64,000 bases of DNA from Punctularia strigosozonata HHB-11173 SS5 (lineage: Eukaryota > Basidiomycota > Agaricomycetes > Corticiales > Punctulariaceae), in contig NW_006767434.1 of NCBI RefSeq assembly GCF_000264995.1, positions 1,499,998 to 1,563,997 of the forward strand, in the 5' to 3' direction. The position numbers and the translations under genes were made by a program. This document shows, one piece after another, positions 11,901-22,797 of this stretch (within the stretch, counting starts at the first letter, position 1; each line of letters opens with the position of its first letter). The notes beneath the pieces are model-generated. The model was given only the letters and a program-made list of their open reading frames with translations, had not been told where the DNA came from and did no database searches.

Positions 11901-14900
11901 GTCCGGCTGGTTCAAGGAGTAAAAGTCCTTGACGCGAGGGTTGCTGTAGTCCTTGCCTACGCCAATGCGATCAGCAAGCTCCGCGCTCTTCCTCCAAAAA
12001 TCGACCAACCCGGCCACACGTGCTCCGAACCGTCCGAACCGGGTTCCAGGTCGTCCACGAGTACATGCTGTGCTGTGTCCCATCTGAAGCGCTGGGTGAG
12101 ACCAGAGCCGTGTACGTCTGCTAGGTGTGCATCTACCGTCCAAAGCAGAGATCGAGACCGCCCATGAAAGCAATCGCGTCGTCTATGACGCACATTTTCT
12201 CATGCTGAAAGCTTGATCAGAAATTCGTCCCCCTAGGTGGGTGTAATAACCTTACGTGAGCCCAATAGAACGTGCCCGTTTGAAAATGCGAAGGCGAGCG
12301 CTGCACCATGATGTTCTCGTGCAGAGACGTCAACCGTTGCTTTGCGTAGCTACAGAGGGTAAAGATCAGACTATGTCGCGACACTCTTTCGGCCCGTACT
12401 GCTCACTTGCTGTCGGTAGGAGTCGTACGACTGGAGACCTCCTGACTGTGATACTAGTTAGCGACAACACGCTCAATCCCACCCACCCGGGCGACGCACT
12501 ATAATATCACGTAGACCTTGACGCCCTCCTGCGCCTTTCGTTGCAGAAGTTTGTCGAGACGGTAATGTTCCTTGCTAGGTCGACGCAGCTGCAGTTCTAC
12601 AGTTGCCTCGGCATCAGCATCCGGACCGCATGCGGAAGAGCTCAACATACTGACCTGGAGACAACCACCAGTCGTGAATATATATCCGGTCCCTGGCCAG
12701 CAAGATCGCTCGCGCGAGATTCCAAAAGTAATCGCGCTATTCAGCCACCCATCAGTAGATGACGGAAGCAACACGATCGATATACACTGACTCCATCGAC
12801 GAGCCACTGCGCAGCGACGTTCAGCCTTATGGGTGCGAAACTCTTGAACCGATTCATGCCCGTGTAATGCGACGTTTTCGCCACCCGCTCCATCGCCGCG
12901 ATCCACTGCTGCATCTGACGCTACACACCGCAAAAAACAAGCATCAGCCCATCGTCCGACAGCTCACCAGCCCGATACGACCGAGCAGGACAAGCTTACC
13001 TCGTTCCTAGCGATAAGCTTCAGCCTCATCTGCGCGTTCTCGATATAAAACGTATGCTTCGACGCATCGCGCGAGCTCCGCTTCTTCTTCACCGCCTTCG
13101 TCGCCTTCTTGTCCTCCCCGCCTGCGCCGTCCTTCTTGCCTGCCGCGGCGGGTCCAGCCGTCGCGTCGCCGTTCGCGCCGGCCTGCGCCTGTCCCTGGAT
13201 CAGCCCGAGGTCGCCGTCGTGCTCCGGGCCGGGGCTGTTCAGCGGATTCGTGTTCGTCGACGGATCGAGCATGTGCCGGTGCTCGCGCTCCTCGTCCGAA
13301 TCCTCGTCCGACGAGTTCGATGACGAGGAGGACGAGCCGTCTCCGTCCTGCTGCGAGGACCGCGCATTCGCGTGCCCGTTCATTTGCGAGTCCGAGCGAT
13401 GCCGTGGGTGTCCCTGGTGGCCGATATGCAACGCTCGCTCGACCTTCTTGAACCCACGCCGGATGGAGCCCGTGACCGAATGGTGCTTGTGCTTCACCTG
13501 GCTGCGCGCCGTCCCGTTCGCCGGCTTCTCCTTCCCCTCGTCGTCGGCGTAACCGTACTCGTGATCGTACCCGCCCTCCGGATGTCCCGTGAGGATGTTA
13601 AGACCCTGCCTGTACGCCCTCGGCGGCCTCTCGATTTTGAACTCCTGGTCGAACAGGAACACGTCCCACACCGTCGCCTCGCCCTGCTCCTCTACCGCGA
13701 CGAGATAACTCTCCCTCACCGCGCACCACTTGGCTTCCTTCCGCTTAGCCCAGCTCGCACTCCGCCGGCCAAAACCGCCACCTTTAGAGCCCGAAGCGTC
13801 GATGCGGAGGAATCCGGCTTTGTACTGCGTGCCGCCGGTGGGCGCGAGCTGGATCGAGAGCGCGGAGATCTCGAGGAAGCCACAGAGGCGGTTCGAGGTC
13901 GGATGGAACATCTAGATGTGCACATGTGCGCGTCAGACAATAGGAATGATGATGACTAAAGCGGATATATGCGCACCACGGCACGGATGAGACCGAGGAG
14001 GTAGTCCTCCAGCAGCCCTCTCTGCATACGCGCAAACTCGGAGCGATCGACGTCGGCGCCTCGTTCACGAGCGTTCGCCCTCAGCCACTTGAAGTATGGA
14101 AGACCTGTAAAAAGAAAGAAAAAATCAGCAACCGATTGCCACCACGCCACAGGCAGGGAAATTGTACAAGAAAGACTCACTCGTGGTCGGGAAGTCCGGC
14201 ATTCCCTCAACATTCCTATTCCACGCGTTGCTCGCCGTATAATGCGTATGCAAGCTGATAAAGTCCCGGAGCTGCCTGTAGATCACCCATCTTGACGCGC
14301 CGTTCGCGTACTCGCACTCGATCCGGAACACGGCCTTGTGGCCGGAGAGCGGGTAGAGCGAGTCGGAGATGCGGATGCGGAGCCGGTGGAGGAGCACGGG
14401 CACGCGACGCTGGCCCTTTTCGTCGCGCTCGAACCATAGCTTGAGCATGATCGTCGACAGTCCGCCGGCCATGAGCTCGTCCGTGATGTTCACGTTGTGC
14501 GGCGTCACGACCGACGGCCCGGGCGTCCGTGGCGGGACGATCGAAGGGAGGAGGGAGCGTAGGCGTTGCCAGCGGGGCGCGTTAGGCCGCGAGGAGGCCG
14601 GTCGACGCATGTGCGGGAGGGATTGGGAGCGTTTGAGATGGAGCGGCGCCTTGTGGGGAGGTTGCGGGGTGTAGGTCGCGCCGGGCTGCATCTTAGAGGC
14701 GACGAGGGCGGCGGCTTTTCGTTCCTTCTCCTTCTCCGGATCTTGAGTCTCTTCGTGCTGCCCATCCTCTCCCTCCGCAGGGGGCTCCTCGGGCTGCTGC
14801 GAGTCCTGGCGCTCCTTCTCCTTGCCCTTGTCCTTCTTCGAGGAGTCTCCCCAGTCAAACCACGTCCCGCTCGCGCGCTGCTCGTTCCCCGAGGTAGGCG

Positions 14901-15678
14901 AATCCGCCGCGTTGAACCACTTGACGGGGTTCCAGCTCGAATAGTCTCCCCCACCCTCGCCCATCTGCATGCGACTCGCGCGCTTGCGCTCCCACCTCTC
15001 CCGCTCCTTGCGCTCGCTCTCGCGCTGCTCGGGGTCGGCGTATTCGAGCGCACCGCGAAACTCGGTGTCCTGCGCGTCCAGCCGCGGCCTCTGCCGTTTC
15101 ACGCCTTCGCTTTCTCCCTGTGGGTGAGACGACCCCGGATCCTCCTCGTCGATTTGAGCGTGCTGCGTCATCGCCATCGAGTTCCTCGGCGAGTACGTAA
15201 AGTAGTTCCCGAAGTCGCCTCCGGGGTGGGCGAAGGCCGAGGGCGGGCGCGAGCCGCCGTAGCGGCCTCCCGGGAGCGAGTAGCTGACGTTGAGCGAGCT
15301 CGGCGGGCCCGTGCGCGCGGCGGGCGTGCCGGGCTGCGCGGCGCGCACGACGGCCGAGTGCGAGGACCGGCGCGCGGTCGATTGGGAGCGCACCGACTGG
15401 GAAATCGATGGTCGCGGACGCGGTTTAGAGAGTCCGGAGTGGGGCAGGGCGCTGGGGGCGGACTGCGAGGCGGGCAAAGGGTGCACTGCGTCGCCGTTGG
15501 AGAATATCGGCTTGGGCGACTCGGTTTGCGGAGGATGATGTTCGCCGAGGTCGCGATCATGGCTCGTAGATGCCGGTGCGTCCGTGGTGTCGGTGTTATT
15601 ATTAGGCTCGTCCGCCGGGTCGTCGTGGTGCTTGGCGGCGGCGGTCGCTTCGTGGACGAGGCGGGCCAGTGCGGACAT
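8902..15678 (-). CDS. PLD1: Phospholipase D1 (Spo14/PLD1 type)
   Basis: Large minus-strand gene with many short introns, about 1,800 residues judged from the span. It hydrolyses phosphatidylcholine to phosphatidic acid and choline at membranes. In yeast the family is needed for sporulation and membrane traffic. In order I see: a long disordered N-terminus rich in Ser/Pro and charged runs; a PX domain ([19 protein letters not shown], about 14,340-14,000); a PH-like region (13,911-13,000) with a low-complexity insert; DWWLSPELYLRRP (about 12,700); the first HKD motif, HEKMCVIDD (about 12,200); [10 protein letters not shown] (about 11,390); and the second HKD motif, [13 protein letters not shown], split by an intron near 10,800, followed by [10 protein letters not shown]. 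Both HKD motifs are complete, so the enzyme should be active. The C-terminal [10 protein letters not shown] is also typical. The start at 15,678 (MSALARLV) is my choice; the frame is open to 15,942. If the last in-frame GTATGT near 8943 is spliced, the C-terminus changes slightly. Confidence 0.9.
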
Positions 15679-16195
15679 CGTGGACGACGACGACGACGGC
15701 GTACGCGCAACGTCGGGCGTCAAAGCGCAGAGATGGGGTACGTGACGTCTGCGTCGAGGGAGACCTATACTTATCGCGTCTGGTTGGATGACGTTGGGCG
15801 CGGGGGCAGCGACCCACGTACTCGTTTTTACGTAAACCGCGTGCAGCTGCAGACATCCCACACCGATATTTACTCTGCGTCCTCGCGATGACAGGGCCAC
15901 ATAGCACACCTCACAAGCCGATAGATATATTGCACAAAGCACACGATCAGGTCACAGAGACTACCCGAGATCGGACCACCACTGCTCGTTCGCCTCCAAC
16001 AGCACCTCCTCGTCGGGAAGGATCAGAGCCCAGCCGGGATTGGCACACGGAGGAGTGCGGGTCACTCAACGATATCTCCTGGGGTATATTTCGCGTTCCT
16101 TCGGCCGAGTATAGCGTTGCTACATGCCAATATACTGTACCATAGTAGTCCCAATCCGAATAGGCCATCGAATGTGCAAGCGCTGTTTGGAATCC
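15679..16195. other. Upstream region of PLD1
   Basis: 517 bases between the PLD1 start and the end of the damaged F-box-like gene, both on the minus strand. A run of five GAC triplets lies at about 15,683-15,698, just upstream of the chosen start codon. I see no independent gene. Confidence 0.4.
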
Positions 16196-17737
16196 CTATT
16201 TATCGATACCCCAGTCGTCCCACTCGCTTGCTGACCCCACGCAGAGAACGTTTCTTTGAGCAAGCATCGGAAGCCTTTGGCGTACGTCGATAGCCAGGCT
16301 CTGCGTAATGTTCTTCGCTTTGGCATAAGAGGCAAGAAGATCGGAATCGTCGTGATCTAGATCCGGCACCACAAAGTCGTCGCACACCATGACTTGCTTC
16401 AGGGCGGGATAATCCGTTGTTGAGCTCAGCAAGTCGTCCGCCGCTGACCAGTCGAATCCAGGCCAGGGAACCTCGTTCACCCTATATTTGACGATGAGTA
16501 CCACCTTCACAATCCGCTTCGACGACATCGCCCGAAGGAAGCGGTTCACCCAAGCCCTCGGCAATAGGCCTCTTGGGAATCTCGCTGCGCAGAGAGGGAC
16601 GTTGCTTTAACTGGATCACCTCCAGCGTGGCACCGGCGCATTGGGCGTGATAGTCTTCGAACATGCCTGAGGGGTTTATATGAGCACGCAACGCAATGTG
16701 AGAAGGTAGAGCAACGAGTTTTGCACACCATCTGGGAGTGCGTTGTCGGCCGAACAATTCATCGAGAGGGTCAATTGCCGCAGACCCTTCTCCGGGTTTA
16801 ACAAAACGCAGAGAAGTTCATGCTGATCTGGATCGCTGACAAAGCAGTCGAAGCAGTCCAATCGTTGGATGCTGCCAGCAAAGGTCCTGACGTATTCCGT
16901 TCCAGCGATCGGGAAGTCGTCCTTCACCTTCATGCGCCGTAAACGGTGTGACGAATCAGCCCAAAGCGCGTGTTCTCGCTCCGCGACCGTCTCGTCGCGT
17001 TCGGGGGAGAAGTGGACCCAGGTCCTGGTCAACCGCAGATCCTGCAGGGATGGCATGCGAGCTAGCATTCTTGCCAAGTCGTCGTAGCAATATAGCGCGC
17101 AGTCCTTGATGGTGAGGCGATGAAGTCGCGGGAAGAGCGTATGAGGGTCCCAGAGACACGGGCCAGGGAAGTCGGCAAAGTCACCCTTACTGTGCATGGC
17201 CGTGATTTGTTCGATGTTGCTGCATGCTCGGAATATGTCGCGTAACGCTTCCGTAGTACGCTTAAAAAAGGCCGGATCGATTCGCCCCGCTGCGCATACG
17301 AAATCGTTATAAACAAAGACGGTCTTGACGTGGCGTGTGAGATGCGGAGAAGCTGCGAGGGTTGCTCGGAGGGCGAAAAAGTCTCTTATACGTTCGAGGA
17401 CGATGGTCGCAAAGAGGTGCTTCTGACTGCGGTACCTCATCGCTTTGCGGACGAGTGATGAGGCTTTGTATACCAGGGCGTCGCGCTATGGATCCTTGCG
17501 AACGGCCCACGACGTCTCGTCAATGATGAGGTCCATCACCTCGGGAGGGAAGGGGCGCGGAAAAGACATATCCTCTCGGGTCACGTAGTTCTCGCCTGTA
17601 TCTTCGTCGGATTGGTCTTCGTCGACGGAAATGTCGGAGTCGCTGTCGCCATCATACTCATCCGTATCATAGTCTTCATCAGATCGACCCTCGAAGTCCA
17701 TTGAGAGATCGTCGTGGTCCGGATCTGTGTCGGGCAT
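16196..17737 (-). pseudogene. F-box-like paralogue with a nonsense codon and a frameshift
   Basis: Third member of the local family, on the opposite strand. It starts at 17737 with a very acidic N-terminus (Asp/Glu/Ser-rich to about residue 65), then the F-box-like RPFPPEVMDLIIDE. An in-frame TAG at 17486-17488 interrupts it right after this box. The frame continues without any shift into RDALVYKASSLVRKAMRYRSQ, matching the MSLVC(K/R)ATR region of its relatives. No GT-AG intron of sensible size removes the stop. The family intron is present (about 16,740-16,680) and joins to GMFEDYHAQCAGATLEV. A second lesion near 16,560-16,585 shifts the frame before WVNRFLRAM...VPWPGFDWSAADDLL, the counterpart of GWPGFDF..VDDAL. 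Two independent defects argue for a pseudogene rather than an error. Confidence 0.75.
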
Positions 17738-18279
17738 GGTCGACGCGGTACAGGTGCAAAGTTGAGCTGGGTGCTAGGGATAGCGCTGGGCTACGTACGG
17801 CTCCGTGTGTTTTTATACTTGTGCACGTTGCGACCGGTGAACAAGGGGCTGCATATGTGTATGCATGAAGGCGGAGGAGGGTCCGAGGAACCATGGGAAG
17901 AGGAGATATCATTCCAAGTAGGGAACTTCGCGCGTCGAAGACACGTGGCAGCGAACTGTTGCGGTACTCTACTTATAAGGAGCCGGGAGAGTACTCACAC
18001 TGACAGCTGGCGGTACGACGGAACTCGAGCGGTCCCCATAGTGGACCTGGTACGACTGAGCAGCAACTTGCGCAGTGCGCGCCGCGAGGAAAACGGGAAA
18101 GATCCTGAGGCCTTCTGATGTAATGTCGCTTGTTATTAGGTAGCTATTAATGACGAGGGTACAGTAATTGAACTAGGAAGCAAGGGAATGCGAGAAAGAC
18201 CGAGAAGGCCGTAGTTATCAATGCCGCGGAATTCCAGTCCCAATCTTGACCACGCTCATCCAAAGGGCAAGGAGGCCCA
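17738..18279. other. Gene-free spacer
   Basis: 542 bases upstream of the damaged F-box-like gene and downstream of the tandem-domain gene (both minus strand). A plus-strand frame at 17714-18118 has no recognisable domain and is probably chance. Confidence 0.4.
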
Positions 18280-18919
18280 TCAAAAGTCGACGATGAGCTG
18301 GAGCGCGCTCTCCTCCTTACACCCCTCGCCCTTGACGAGGACGTCCTCGATGCGCTCGTGCTCGTGGATCGGACGGCCGCAGGGTCCCTTCCAGTACACC
18401 TTGGACCGGAGATGGCAAGGCAGGTAACCCTTGGCGAAGACGTGGTTCGTGAGGTGCGCGATTAAGACGAGCTTGCCCGCGCACGTCGGCTCGTGCAGCT
18501 TGATGCGCTGCGTCGCGTGGCGGTGGCCCGGGCCGTGGTGAAGGTAGACATAGGAGAGCCAGACTGCCGGGGGCGCGTCCGCTGAAGAGGGCGTATGAGC
18601 AACACCATCACAAAAGGTCGTGTATGTAAGAAGACGAACCGATGACGAGTCGCAGAGCGGTGGTCTCGCAAACACCGACGCCCTCGTGGACGACCTCCTC
18701 CAGCGTCGCGCTGCCCTTCAGCTTGGATCCGTCAAAGCGCTCCCACCAGCTTACGGGCCGATACTTGGGGTCGAGGAAGCCGGCGTCGTAGACGTGCTCG
18801 AGCAGGTCCTCGAGGTCGCACATCTTGCGCGCCTTCGCGTTGAGGTCGATGAGCTGCGCCGTGCACGGCTTGTCCCCGCGCGAGGTCTGCACGTAGGTCA
18901 ACCAGAGTTCGGTGGTCAT
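18280..18919 (-). CDS. Small protein made of two tandem copies of one domain
   Basis: Two exons, 18919-18640 and 18581-18280, with a 58 bp GTTCGT...CAG intron, encode 193 residues. Each exon encodes one copy of a ~92-residue domain. Copy A (residues ~3-93) runs LWLTYV...LLEHVYDAGFL...WW....LEEVVHEGVGVCETTALRLVI. Copy B (~97-193) runs VWLSYV...LTNHVFAKGYL...YW....IEDVLVKGEGCKEESALQLIV. Shared positions include the W-L-(T/S)-Y-V start, the HV(Y/F)..G(F/Y)L core, an aromatic-W pair, (L/I)E(E/D)V(V/L), the G.GC motif and the final AL.L(I/V). The intron falls exactly at the copy boundary. There is no signal peptide or membrane segment, so it is probably cytosolic. I do not recognise the family and assign no function. 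Confidence 0.8.
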
Positions 18920-19598
18920 GATGGTACTAAGGAGGGCGCGAGGCAGGACGTTTCCACTGGCGGTCGACTGGGCTGATGGACGGATGGGCAGTGAGCTGGC
19001 ATTTTATACCGCGGGCGTTCGTGGAGGCGAGCTAGCCGACGTCGGACAATATTCGTTTAGCGTACATATTTTCTGTCAATTTTTTGGCCCCGCCACAGAG
19101 TTAGCGAGCCCCGGATCCGCGAAGCGCTGTGAACTTTGAAGGAATGCGTGACCAGAATGATACGCAGGAGGGCCGCGGCCGTAGATTGTTGACTGTAGCA
19201 CAGAGTCCGCTGGCGGCCGGTCTGCAGTTGCGACAAAGCTCCAGTCCAAGACCTGGCAACAAGGCCCGCAATCATATTTTTCTTCGCGCGCCGAGGGCGC
19301 CTGTGTAACGTTCAGAGCTCGAGCGAATACGACGCGCAATATACATAGCACAAGATGTGGGGAAGGAGATAGAAATACAAATTGGCTGTCAGAGCGGTCG
19401 CGTGCGGGCCTTGGTGCGGGCCCGCCGGGACTACGCGGAAGGGCACGGCTGGACTCCGGCACCAAGCTGATCAACCTTTTACCACTCGCGCTCTGCAGCC
19501 TGCGTCCAATTTGTTAACGACCCCTTCGTCCTGCTCTATCTCCTCATCCTGACGGGAGCCCCTGCCGCGAGATCCCCCTGCTGGTGCAGGGCGGAGAC
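18920..19598. promoter_or_regulatory. Divergent promoter region
   Basis: 679 bases separate two genes reading outward: the tandem-domain gene (minus) and the mitochondrial carrier gene (plus). Both promoters must lie here. I could not single out a specific factor site. Confidence 0.45.
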
Positions 19599-20929
19599 AT
19601 GACGGAGAGCGCGAACCGGAAATGGGGACTGAACGATAGTATCATATGTGAGTGTTCGCCGCCTTAGCGTTCCGTACAGTCGCGGCTCTGTGTGCTGATT
19701 CAAACCCCTTCTCTCTTCGTGTATGCTTTGAAGCGGGTGCAGGAGCAGGTTTCGTCGCGAGCGTAGCGACATGTCCCCTAGACGTGCTCAAGACCAAGCT
19801 TCAAGCGCAACGGGCCAGGCACGGCTCGCGATCTTATCTGGGCGTCGCCGGTCCGTCCGCCTAACCTCGCATTTTTTTCGACGAGCATCCTCACAACACC
19901 CCGTATACCTCTGCAGGACTCTTCAAGGAGATCATCGCCCGCGACGGGATCAAAGGCCTCTACCGCGGCCTCGGGCCCACGATACTGGGCTACCTCCCGA
20001 CGTGGGCCATCTACTTCTCGGTTTACGACGGGATCAAGAACCGGTTCGGCGAGCAGACGCCAGAAGGCTTTCAGAAGCAGAAGAGCAAGGCGCCGATATA
20101 CCCTGCCCCGACGCCGAAGGGGTACCAGCCCTACGGGCGGGAACACCCCTGGGCACTGCACATCCTGTCCGCCATGGCCGCCGGCGCGTGCAGCACGTTC
20201 GCGACGAACCCGATGTGGGTGATCAAGACGCGCTTCATGGTGCGCCGCCCTATCTCTCTCTCTCTCTTTCTCGGGCCGTCCCTGACATACCGCCTATCTT
20301 CCTCTCTCCAGACGCAGTCAGCGGATGAGGTCCGATACCGGCACACGCTGGACGCGGTCCTGACGATCTACCGCCAGGAGGGTTGGCGCGCATTCTACCG
20401 CGGCCTGTTCCCCTCCCTGCTCGGCATCGCCCACGTCGCCGTCCAGTTCCCGTTGTACGAGCAGCTCAAGATCCTCGCCCGTAAGTCCTCCGGCTCTCTC
20501 TAGCTCTCCACCTTTCCCGCTCACACCCCCCGCCCCGCCGCAGACGGCGGCTCGTCCGAGCCGCTCTCCAGCGGCGCCATCCTGCTCTGCTCCGGCACGG
20601 CCAAGATGGTCGCCTCGGTGACGACCTACCCGCACGAGGTCATCCGCACGCGCCTGCAGATCCACCGGCGAGAGCTGGATACGCCCGCGCGCACGCCGGG
20701 CGTGCTCCGCACCGCGATGGACGTCGTCACCAAAGAGGGCTGGCGCGGCCTCTACCGCGGCCTGTCCATCAACCTCATCCGCACCGTACCCAACAGCGCC
20801 GTCACCATGCTCACGTACGTCCACGTCCCCACGTCCCCACGTCCCACATCCCTTCACCCTCGTCCGTCGCTGATCATCGTCGCACGCAGATACGAGCTCC
20901 TGATGCGCCATCTCTCGCACCGGGCATAG
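19599..20929 (+). CDS. Mitochondrial carrier, NAD+/pyrimidine nucleotide type (SLC25)
   Basis: Six exons (19599-19647, 19734-19850, 19917-20239, 20312-20480, 20544-20814, 20890-20929) add up to 969 bases, 322 residues, the usual size for the family. The three repeats show the carrier signature in each odd helix: PLDVLKTKLQAQ, NPMWVIKTRFM and YPHEVIRTRLQ. Each is followed by a matching G(L/W)(Y/F)(R)G segment (GIKGLYRGLGP, GWRAFYRGLFP, GWRGLYRGLSI). The NPMW variant in repeat 2 and the YPHEV variant in repeat 3 are typical of the branch holding the yeast NAD+ carriers Ndt1/Ndt2 and the pyrimidine nucleotide and folate/FAD carriers. It would exchange a nucleotide-type solute across the inner membrane. 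Which one cannot be decided by eye. Intron 3 contains a (TC)n run. Confidence 0.88.
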
Positions 20930-22797
20930 CGCCGGTCAACCTCCCCCGCCAAAAACCGCAACATTCCCTCCTCTCCACCCCAAGACACTTCAACACGTAC
21001 CTAACGGGCGGGGAACAGCAACTCGAAGCACGCACACATATCACCGTCATACGAAACCCACACACACCCACACTGTATTCTACACACGCTCTGCCTCTGC
21101 CCCCTTCACCTTGTAATTCCGGTCCTCCTCTTCTTTATATTATCCCGTCTTCCTGACTTTTTCTTTACCCCCCGAAATGTATCTAGAACTTGACACTACC
21201 TTCCAGCCGGCAATGCTACAGCTACATACATAGCTCTTCGTCTGTAAAAATAATTCCTGTTGAACACAGACGCAAACGCCGTAACCCGCCGCCCGGCCGA
21301 TAGAGCACGAGAATAAGAAAGAAAGAAAGAAAAATCCCCCGAAGGCGAACAAGAGAGGGATAGGTTCCGGATCTGCGCTTACATCCCGGATTCCCGAGCT
21401 AGCCGCCCTTCATCATCATCTTCTTGCTCTATCGCCGCATTCGCGCAAGTTCGGATTCACCCCCTCAGTCACCCCTTCGGATCGCTTCTATGCCCCATTT
21501 ACACCGAGAATGTGTTGCCCCGAGACTCCCGCGAGGCCGAGGACGGGGGGAACGCGCTATACTTAAGAATTGAAAAAATTTGGCGTACTTAAGTCCCAAA
21601 GGTGTTTGCTCTATATATACGGGAGATGCATACATTGATGACCGGGCGGGGCAAGGGCGAGGGCGGGGTTTATAGGACTAGGACGACGACGAAAGGTAGG
21701 AGCCAAAAAAAAAATGTTCGTGGGGCTGCGTACAGAAGATAAGCTAGTGGGAGGTCAGAAAACAAAGAAGAAAAAAGAAAGAAAAACGGAAGCGGGAAAA
21801 GATGGAGGAGGGAAGACGGGAAAAGCGGGGGGTGGGCACGCTGTTCGGATATAGTACTTGAGCCTGGTGTGGGTGTTCTCTAGCTGTACGAGGGAGAGGC
21901 ACAGGGCGGCAGAGCCGGGCAGACGGGAGAGTCCCATTAGAGAGAGAAAAAGGAGCGTGGGCCGAGCGCGCAAGGGTGCGTGCTCTGGGTCGGATTAGGA
22001 AACTCGGTCGCCGAGAGCGAAGTTACGCCCGCGCTCCATCGCGCACGCCGTCCGGTGACCCGCTTTACCCTCCCCGGGGGCAGGGAGGGGGTCAGTCACC
22101 GCGCTGCTCCACCGGTTCGCCAGAGTGGCTTTGATCAACCGTCTGGGCGTTCTCGTTCCTGTTGTCTGTATGTTGCCAGAATGCAAGGGGGGAAGATGGC
22201 GATTTCGTGGGTGTGCTATTGCGCGTGTTGCGATTGGGTAAGAGAGCGGAAGGGCGCGGCCCAGCGAGGGGGGAGGAGGGTGATGTTGGGCTGTGCCCGG
22301 AGACCGGCCCAGCGATGACGACGACGAACGCGGCGAGCGAGCGAGGGCGAAACAAATAAACGGGTTTGGCTTTATTCATTTAGGCAACTTTGAGGGGGTG
22401 CGGCGAGCGGCGCGACGGTAACAACGATGACGCGTACGACGGCCAATTGCGAGGCGTGGAGAACTTGAAAGCGGGGGTGGGAAGGGGACAGAGTCGGTGG
22501 TCGTACTGATGGGAGGAACGGGACGAAACCGGACGAATAAGGATAATGACGGAAAAGCGGACCGAACGGGGGTGGAAGGAAGGAATAGCGAGAGGATCAC
22601 GATGAAGCGGTGGGGAGGAGGAGGGAGGCATAGATAGACGAGGAGGGAATGCGAGGTCGGTGATAAACCCTACAGAGAGTCCCAGAGAGAGAGAACGAGG
22701 GATAGAGATGGCGAAGACGATGTAACAAGCAGGCGGCAACGTCGGGAAGGAGAGAGGCGAAAAAAGGGACGAGTCAAGGAAAAAAAACCCCCGCCCT
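20930..22797. other. 1.9 kb spacer between convergent genes
   Basis: The carrier gene (plus) and the S/T-rich membrane-protein gene (minus) end towards each other here. The sequence has A-rich and purine-rich patches (for example 21,690-21,800 and 22,560-22,800) but no supported gene. It is long for a shared 3' region, so an unrecognised non-coding RNA is possible. Confidence 0.4.

Noticed and set aside
14566-15891. 441-codon plus-strand frame
   Set aside because: It lies entirely antisense to the PLD1 N-terminal exon. It is Arg/Leu/Gly-rich with no domain, as expected for the complementary frame of GC-rich coding DNA.
15679-15942. Longer N-terminus for PLD1 starting at 15942
   Set aside because: The added 88 residues look like translated UTR. 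The start at 15678 leads directly into the usual disordered leader. It remains possible.
17714-18118. 134-codon plus-strand frame
   Set aside because: No domain, odd composition, and it overlaps the first exon of the minus-strand F-box-like pseudogene.
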